Positions 58,716 through 64,000 of a stretch of DNA of 64,000 bases are shown here, one piece after another (the stretch's first letter is position 1; every line of letters starts with the position of its first letter). The DNA comes from JANXUC01 sp043782485 (GTDB taxonomy: Bacteria > Acidobacteriota > Terriglobia > Terriglobales > Acidobacteriaceae), in NCBI GenBank assembly GCA_043782485.1, contig JAYWAL010000064.1, forward strand, positions 25,660-89,659, in the 5' to 3' direction. Under the pieces are notes generated by a model. It had not been told where the DNA came from and ran no database searches. It saw only the letters and a list, made by a program, of their open reading frames with translations. The translations under genes and the position numbers were made by a program.

Positions 58716-59885
58716 GTGCGAATTCTCATCTCCGCCGGGGAGGCTTCCGGTGAAATGTATGGCGCTCAACTGATTGAAGCTTTGCGCCGCCTCGAGCCTA
58801 GCCTGGAATTCTTCGGCGTGGGCGGAGACCGCATGCGAGCGGCCGGATGCGACACCGTGTTCGACGCGAAGGACCTCGCCGTCGTCGGCATCACAGAAAT
58901 CCTGAGCCATCTGCCAAAAATCTGGGGGCTATTCGGAAAGCTCGTTGCCGAGGCCGATCGCCGCAAGCCAGACCTGGCAATCGTGATTGATGCTCCCGCA
59001 TTCAACTGGAGGGTGGCTCGAGCCATGCACGAACGCGAAATCCCCGTGGTTTATTACGTGTGCCCGCAGTTCTGGGCCTGGCGGCAGGGGCGCGTGAAGC
59101 TGCTCAAGAAGTATGTGGCCAAGGCTCTGGCGATTTTTCCGTTTGAAGAACAGTTCTTTCGTGAGCGCGGCGTGGATACGACTTTTGTGGGCCATCCTCT
59201 GGCGGGCTTACCGCTGCCGACCATCTCTCGGGAGGCTTATGCGCGGCAGCACCAGATCGACCTGGCTAAGCCTTGGATCACACTCATGCCCGGCAGTCGC
59301 CGCAAAGAAGTAGCGATGAACCTGCCGACGATTCTGATGGCGGCCGTGCAGTTGGGATCAGGCTATGAGTTTCTGCTTCCGGTCGCCTCGACCCTGGACC
59401 CGCAGTTGGTGCGTGCCGCCACTCTGGCTGTTCCGGCGCTCCAGGGCTGCCTGCACCTTGTCCCCGAGTCGCTACCAGCGCTGGTTCACTCTCGCGCGGG
59501 CATGGTCGCCAGCGGCACGGCTACCGTCGAAGCCGCGTTGATGAACACGCCGTTTGTGATGGTCTACCGCGTTTCACCGCTGACGTACCTGCTGGGACGG
59601 TCCCAGGTGAAGGTTCCCTACTTTGCCATGGTGAACCTGATCGCAGGGGAGGCGGTGGTGCCCGAGCTGGTGCAGCAGGATTTCACCGCCGGAAACATCG
59701 TGGACAGCCTGCAAAAGGTCCTGTCTGAAGGACCCGAACGGGAAGCCATGCTGGCGGGTCTGGCGCGGGTACGGGCGTCGCTGGCGGGCAGCCAGGGGCC
59801 TGTGTCGGCCACGGAGCGGGCAGCTGGGATCATCCATGCCATGCTCAGGAACCGGCCGGACGCGGCAACTTCTTCCGCCCATTGA
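58716..59885 (+). CDS. lpxB: Lipid-A-disaccharide synthase
   Basis: 389 residues from a GTG at 58716; begins RILISAGEASGEMYGAQLIE, a hallmark of LpxB. Other motifs: GVGGDRMRAAGCDTVFDAKD, FVGHPLAGL, LMPGSRRKEV and SGTATVEAALMNTPFVMVYR. Joins UDP-2,3-diacylglucosamine and lipid X in lipid A synthesis at the inner membrane. Shows that the organism makes LPS. Other lpx genes are not in this window. Confidence 0.95.
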   Translation: MRILISAGEASGEMYGAQLIEALRRLEPSLEFFGVGGDRMRAAGCDTVFDAKDLAVVGITEILSHLPKIWGLFGKLVAEADRRKPDLAIVIDAPAFNWRVARAMHEREIPVVYYVCPQFWAWRQGRVKLLKKYVAKALAIFPFEEQFFRERGVDTTFVGHPLAGLPLPTISREAYARQHQIDLAKPWITLMPGSRRKEVAMNLPTILMAAVQLGSGYEFLLPVASTLDPQLVRAATLAVPALQGCLHLVPESLPALVHSRAGMVASGTATVEAALMNTPFVMVYRVSPLTYLLGRSQVKVPYFAMVNLIAGEAVVPELVQQDFTAGNIVDSLQKVLSEGPEREAMLAGLARVRASLAGSQGPVSATERAAGIIHAMLRNRPDAATSSAH

Positions 59886-59969
59886 GAAATTTCCCTGCGC
59901 GGTCTTCTTGTGCCAACGCATCTTTTGCGCCACAATCTTCATCAGACCCTTTAGGAGACCCCCAACCGC

Positions 59970-62186
59970 ATGTTGCAGGCCCGACCTTCCCGCCAGGCCC
60001 TTGTCAGTTGTCTTGTGCTGTTCGCATTTGTTGCCGTTAACTTCTTTGTTTTCCCCGTATTGGCGGCGGAAAAAGTCCGGCTGCGGGTGGACCACTACGA
60101 TATTGACGCGGAACTGAACCCGCGAGCCCACAAGCTCACGGCCAAGGCGAAAGTCCGTTTCACCGCGCTGGACGACCTGAGTGCGGCCACGTTTGAGTTG
60201 CACAACGCCCTGCGTCCCACTAAGGTCACCGATGAAAGCGGAAAGCCGCTGCAAGTGGAGCGGATCTCGCAGGACAACGCCATTCGCGTGAGTCTCCCGA
60301 ACGGTCTAGCCAAGAATACTGCCGCCACGCTGAACTTTGACTACGAGGGGACACTGGACTCGGCGGATGACAGCCCGGTCCCCGGAGTGAAGCTGGCGTC
60401 GGTGGGGGAAGACACGTCGTACCTACTGTATGCGGGGCGGTGGTTTCCTGTAAGCGGTTATGGAATCAACCGCTTCACGGCAACTATTCGAGTAACTCTT
60501 CCGGCACACATGACGGTGATCGGCAGCGGCACGCCGACCGTTACCAACTTTGGATCGAACGCTCCTGTGGTCGCGGCTGCCGACAAGGCACCAGCGCCCA
60601 AAACCGCAGATGCGAAAACAGAAGTCCCCGCTGCTGAAAAGGCTGCCGGGCCGAAATCGGATATACCTGTGTTGGCGAGGAAGAAGCCTGCTGTCGCGAC
60701 CAAGACGGTCAAGGGCAAGGCTGCGGCCAAGCTCCCCGTGGAGGCGCCTACTACCGCTGCGGTTGTCAACTCAGCTCTGCCTAGGAAGACTTGGACGTTT
60801 ATTTGGGACAAGCCCAGCTTTCCCGGCACAATCATTGCGGGCATCTTCACCGAGTCAAAGCCAGCGGAGTCAGGGGCAAATGTGCAGGTGTTTTTCAAGC
60901 CCGCCAAACAGTCTTACGCCAGCGCTTATGGACAGATGGCGGGACGGGAATTGGTGTACTTCGCGGGGTTGTACAGCCCCGCTCCCACGGGCAACCTGAA
61001 GCTGGTGGAGCTGCCGGACGACTCCGTGCCGTCGGCCTGGGCACCGGAGATCGCGTGTATTTCCAGCCGAGCAATTCAGCAGAAGACGAACTACCGGCTC
61101 CTGGCCAACACAATCGCCCGACAGTGGTGGGGAGGCATGGTCAGTCCGGCTACGCGAGACGACTGGTGGCTGATGGATGGCTTCGCCCGGTTCTCCGAGG
61201 CTCGCTACGTGGAAAACGCTGTCGGCACTACCGGTTACGAAGAAGTGGCCAAAGATATGGCAGTCGGTTCCCTGGCCTATGACACGGTGCCGCTTTCGAG
61301 CTTGGGCAAGCTGGACCCATTTACGCCAGAGTTTCAGTCGCTTTCCACGGACAAGGGCGCGGCTATTCTGCATATGCTGCGCTACGTGATGGGGGATGAA
61401 AAGTTCGACAACACGATGCGCGGTTTCGTGCTGAAGCACTCCATGCAATCGGCAACCGAGGAGGATTTTCGTAAGGAAGCTGAGGAACATCAGGGGTCGT
61501 CGTTGGTTTGGTTTTTCTCGCAATGGCTGGATTCGACGGGGGCACCAGAATTCAAGACAAAATACACGGTTTTTCGCCTCGGCAGCAATAAGGGCTTTCG
61601 CACGGTGGGGGAAATCACGCAAGATCTTGACCTTTTCCGGATGCCGGTGACGTTGCGGATTGATACCGACGGAAAGACGGAAGAACGAACCATTGATGTC
61701 TCGGGCACGGATTCGCCTTTCACGGTGGAGACGTTTGGGCGGCCGCGGCGGATTGTGATCGATCCGGATGACCACGTGTTGAAGAACTCTCCGGACATTC
61801 GGCTGCGGACGGCGTTACTGCGCGGGCAGCAGATGGTGCAGACCGGTGAACTGACCGAGGCGCTGAAGGAGTTTGCCCTGGCGCTGGATGCGAACAAGAA
61901 CAGCTCGCTGGCGCACTACCGGATTGCGGAAGTGTTTTTCCAGCAGAGGAATTATCAGGCGGCGGCGAACGCTTACCGCGATGCGATCAACGGCGACGGA
62001 GAGCCCCGGTGGACCGAGGTTTGGTCGCATGTGATGCTAGGGAAGATCTTTGACGTGACCGGGCAGAGGGAGCGGGCGACGAATGAGTATCGTCACGCGC
62101 TGGAGACCAACGACAACACCGAGGGTGCTCAGGACGAGGCGCGAAAGTATTTGAAACAGCCTTATGAGAAGGTGAAAACGAGTTAG
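59970..62186 (+). CDS. M1-peptidase-like secreted protein with lost zinc site and C-terminal TPRs
   Basis: 738 residues, ATG after TTAGGAG. Signal peptide about 1-31. The N-terminal beta domain and the GluZincin-like core resemble M1 aminopeptidases (ARQWWGGMVSPATRDDWWLM). The HExxH zinc motif is replaced by NTIAR at about residues 378-382 and the third ligand region reads DGFARF, not NEGFA. An Ala/Pro/Lys-rich insertion occupies about 190-260. The C-terminus has TPR-like repeats (LTEALKEFALALDANKNSSL, FFQQRNYQAAANAYRDAING). Probably a non-catalytic binding protein in the periplasm. Confidence 0.8.
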   Translation: MLQARPSRQALVSCLVLFAFVAVNFFVFPVLAAEKVRLRVDHYDIDAELNPRAHKLTAKAKVRFTALDDLSAATFELHNALRPTKVTDESGKPLQVERISQDNAIRVSLPNGLAKNTAATLNFDYEGTLDSADDSPVPGVKLASVGEDTSYLLYAGRWFPVSGYGINRFTATIRVTLPAHMTVIGSGTPTVTNFGSNAPVVAAADKAPAPKTADAKTEVPAAEKAAGPKSDIPVLARKKPAVATKTVKGKAAAKLPVEAPTTAAVVNSALPRKTWTFIWDKPSFPGTIIAGIFTESKPAESGANVQVFFKPAKQSYASAYGQMAGRELVYFAGLYSPAPTGNLKLVELPDDSVPSAWAPEIACISSRAIQQKTNYRLLANTIARQWWGGMVSPATRDDWWLMDGFARFSEARYVENAVGTTGYEEVAKDMAVGSLAYDTVPLSSLGKLDPFTPEFQSLSTDKGAAILHMLRYVMGDEKFDNTMRGFVLKHSMQSATEEDFRKEAEEHQGSSLVWFFSQWLDSTGAPEFKTKYTVFRLGSNKGFRTVGEITQDLDLFRMPVTLRIDTDGKTEERTIDVSGTDSPFTVETFGRPRRIVIDPDDHVLKNSPDIRLRTALLRGQQMVQTGELTEALKEFALALDANKNSSLAHYRIAEVFFQQRNYQAAANAYRDAINGDGEPRWTEVWSHVMLGKIFDVTGQRERATNEYRHALETNDNTEGAQDEARKYLKQPYEKVKTS

Positions 62187-62270
62187 CTAGCGACGCCCGG
62201 TCAGCGGCTTCGAGTTCTCCAGCTGGTGGGGCAACAGGTTCAAGCTGTCGCCGCAATATCCTCTTTAACC

Positions 62271-62299
62271 CGCACGGGCGGGGACGCCCGTGCCTCCAT
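62271..62299. repeat. Hairpin repeat between convergent genes (copy 2)
   Basis: GCACGGGCG pairs with CGCCCGTGC around GGGA, followed by CTCCAT. Same as 9044-9072 except for one loop base. Located between the M1-like gene and the GH35-like gene, which converge. Confidence 0.75.
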
Positions 62300-62305
62300 C
62301 ACCTT

Positions 62306-63904
62306 TTAGAATTTGCCCAGAAGGATTCTAACGACCGTTGGCGCGCCATGAAATTGCAGGCCGCGGTCGGTTTCGTCGCCGTTCCACAAACGCAGAGGCT
62401 TCCAAACGCCGTTTTCGTAACCTCCCTCCTCCGCGTTGAGGACTTGCATGCGGATTCCCGGGAGCCGACCGGGCAGGTGGAAGCTGACGCTGGAGTCCAT
62501 GCCGGTGACCAGGAACTCATCCGGGCCGAGCTGACCCACCAAAGCTACGCCGTGGAAGTCTTTATTGCCCGGGGGGCGGCGACCATCGTTTTGCGGGAAG
62601 CCATAGTTCACCGAGGCCTGCCACGGACCGAAATCCAGCTCCTGCTGCGCTTGCCCAGGTTCTTCGACCGAAGTCTTGAGCTTGCCCTCAAAGTTGAGCC
62701 GGGCGATCTCGCGGTTCATGGGAGCGAGCAGCGCGAAGTTGCTGGCGTGTGCCTTCACAGGCTCGTCCCCCAGAGAGTTCCATCCACTCTGATCGACACC
62801 AAAGGGCGAGAACCCGATGGCTCCATTGCCTAGCGCGTAGAACAACAGCTTGGCGAATTCGTCGTTTCGATTGGTCTCAGGAATCCACAGCGGATTGTCA
62901 GGACGGGTGTAGGCGTGCATGACTTCCAGCGCGAAGCCGGTATCACTGGCGTAGATATCAGGCCCGATCATGTCGATGGCCGGGGCGAGAGCCCGCCACA
63001 AGCCGACAAACTTCTGCACGGCGCCACCGCTGGGGTACTGAATGCCGGGAATTGGAATACGACGCTCGGGCAATTCGGCGGGCGGATAGCTAATCCAAAC
63101 GTTGACGTAGACCGGGATAGCGAACTCGGCCTTGCCGGCGACTACGATTTCATTGACGTAGTGCGCCTGGTGGTAGGCCTGGAAGGTCTCATCGGCTTCC
63201 GCGCCGAAAACCTGGCTCCAAGTGCCGGGTTGCTTGTGAACGATGGCAAGCAAGTCCGCGGGAACCTTGGCGGCGAACGCTGTATTGGCTTCGGGCGAAA
63301 AATCGCGCACGGAGCCGATGCCGCCGGATTCGTTTTCACACTGCACCATCAGAACGGTGTGGTCGTCGCCATCCACGGATTTCAGGTGGTGCATGAGGGC
63401 GGCGAAAGCCTTCTTGTCGGCCTCAAGGTTGGTCCGCGAGTTGGCGGAGAGAACATCGATGGGATCGCCCTGCGGGTTGATCATGCGCGGGTAGCGCTTG
63501 GGGTCGGTCTTGACCCACTGCGGAACGTAGTGCATGTTGCCGTTCTTCCAGGTACCGAACCAGAGAATAGCGAGATGCAGGTTGTGAGCGCGCGCGCCCT
63601 GCACGAGCTGGTCCACGTTGCCGAAGTCGAAGTGTCCCTGCTGGGCTTCGATCTGTTCCCAATAAACTGGCGCTTCGATGGTGTTGGCGTGCAGCGCGGC
63701 CATCGAGGCCCAGACTTGGGGAAGCTCGGATGGCCAGGCGCTGGAGTTATGAATTTGGCCACCCAGCACCAGATAGGGCTTGCCGTCCACCAGGAACGCC
63801 CAGCGGCCATCTTTCTGAACGAGTTTAGGGGTTTCGGCGGCAGCGGCGAACATCGAAACAGCCAGAACAATCGATAGAACAGAACAAGCTCGGACTCGGA
63901 GCAT
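62306..63904 (-). CDS. Secreted GH35-like beta-galactosidase
   Basis: 532 residues from the ATG at 63904 (GAGG seven bases upstream); the open frame continues to 63958 but a signal peptide (SVLSIVLAVSMFAAAAE) begins here. GH35-type features: FLVDGKPYLVLGGQIHNSSA, ANTIEAPVYWEQIEAQQGHF, LWFGTWKNGN, LMVQCENESGGIGS (acid/base Glu expected in QCENE) and PLWIPETNRN (likely nucleophile Glu). The C-terminal domain resembles DUF5597. It probably degrades galactose-containing plant or microbial glycans in the periplasm or outside. Confidence 0.85.
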   Translation of the reverse strand: MLRVRACSVLSIVLAVSMFAAAAETPKLVQKDGRWAFLVDGKPYLVLGGQIHNSSAWPSELPQVWASMAALHANTIEAPVYWEQIEAQQGHFDFGNVDQLVQGARAHNLHLAILWFGTWKNGNMHYVPQWVKTDPKRYPRMINPQGDPIDVLSANSRTNLEADKKAFAALMHHLKSVDGDDHTVLMVQCENESGGIGSVRDFSPEANTAFAAKVPADLLAIVHKQPGTWSQVFGAEADETFQAYHQAHYVNEIVVAGKAEFAIPVYVNVWISYPPAELPERRIPIPGIQYPSGGAVQKFVGLWRALAPAIDMIGPDIYASDTGFALEVMHAYTRPDNPLWIPETNRNDEFAKLLFYALGNGAIGFSPFGVDQSGWNSLGDEPVKAHASNFALLAPMNREIARLNFEGKLKTSVEEPGQAQQELDFGPWQASVNYGFPQNDGRRPPGNKDFHGVALVGQLGPDEFLVTGMDSSVSFHLPGRLPGIRMQVLNAEEGGYENGVWKPLRLWNGDETDRGLQFHGAPTVVRILLGKF

Positions 63905-64000
63905 GAAATACCTCACTTGGAAAGTGGGGCACAGCATAACACTGGAGCATCTTGGCAACCAACTGTCGGTGGATCGGGTAAACTTCGGGCATGGCCAACC

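Noticed and set aside
63991..64000. ATGGCCAACC as the start of a further gene
   Set aside because: Only ten bases are available, so no product can be supported.
1..64000. rRNA, tRNA, insertion sequences with transposase, prophage
   Set aside because: No conserved RNA sequences, transposase or phage genes were recognised in either strand.

Overview
The window is GC-rich, densely packed bacterial chromosome from a Gram-negative (diderm) organism: lpxB (lipid A), an LptE-like lipoprotein, a type IV pilus ATPase/platform set (pilB-pilT-pilC) and pssA/psd are all present. The combination of MacB-type permeases without an ATPase, DUF3857 transglutaminase-like proteins, GHKL anti-sigma factor, type III PKS plus FAD oxidoreductase, and many intergenic palindromes with TGTCATYCTGAGC-type ends or TGAA-loop hairpins suggests an Acidobacteriota (Koribacter/Terriglobia-like) genome. 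This taxonomic call is inference from gene content; no rRNA or tRNA was seen.

Layout. 1-7000: end of a CNNM/CBS protein, a MacA-like adaptor with two FtsX/MacB-type permeases around a DUF4097 protein, and a SAM hydrolase. 7100-9050: TlpA-type thioredoxin fusion, small conserved protein, TPR protein. 9080-16570 (minus): PilR-like and PilS-like two-component pair, then pilC, pilT, pilB. 16971-20577: NtrY/NtrX-type two-component pair. 20582-24882 (minus): RsbW-like anti-sigma factor, then a housekeeping operon phoH-ybeY-corC-era. 25200-28091: type III PKS and FAD oxidoreductase bracketed by two decayed genes (aminotransferase and HNH-type remnant). 28088-34255: Ycf46-like AAA protein, rpsT and a tandem pair of DUF3857/transglutaminase proteins. 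34286-38683: AT-rich tandem repeat and the minus-strand operon psd-pssA-(asd-like)-lptE-holA. 38882-43612: YdcH-like protein, operon meaB-mce-tsaB-rimI, an RHH/MazF toxin-antitoxin pair and acyl-CoA dehydrogenase. 43926-47554: HemW-like radical SAM enzyme, ketoacyl synthase, a membrane-anchored unknown, UPF0175 antitoxin with truncated partner. 47555-58620: ABC exporter, three SDRs, dihaem cytochrome c, TetR/azoreductase/DoxX, IlvD/Edd-type sugar-acid dehydratase, HigBA. 58716-63904: lpxB, an M1-peptidase-like pseudoenzyme with TPRs, and a GH35-like secreted glycosidase.

Working together: sigma-54-type regulators sit with pilus motor genes; phospholipid synthesis, LPS transport and replication (HolA) share one overlapping operon; methylmalonyl-CoA handling (MeaB, Mce) is coupled to t6A/ribosome modification (TsaB, RimI). 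No large novel defence or mobile system is evident. The most notable signals are three enzyme homologues that have lost their catalytic residues (asd-like, M1-like, first DUF3857 protein), decayed genes around the PKS locus, self-regulatory operators at two toxin-antitoxin loci and at the TetR/azoreductase divergence, a tandem repeat that supplies the holA stop codon, and several families of dispersed palindromes.
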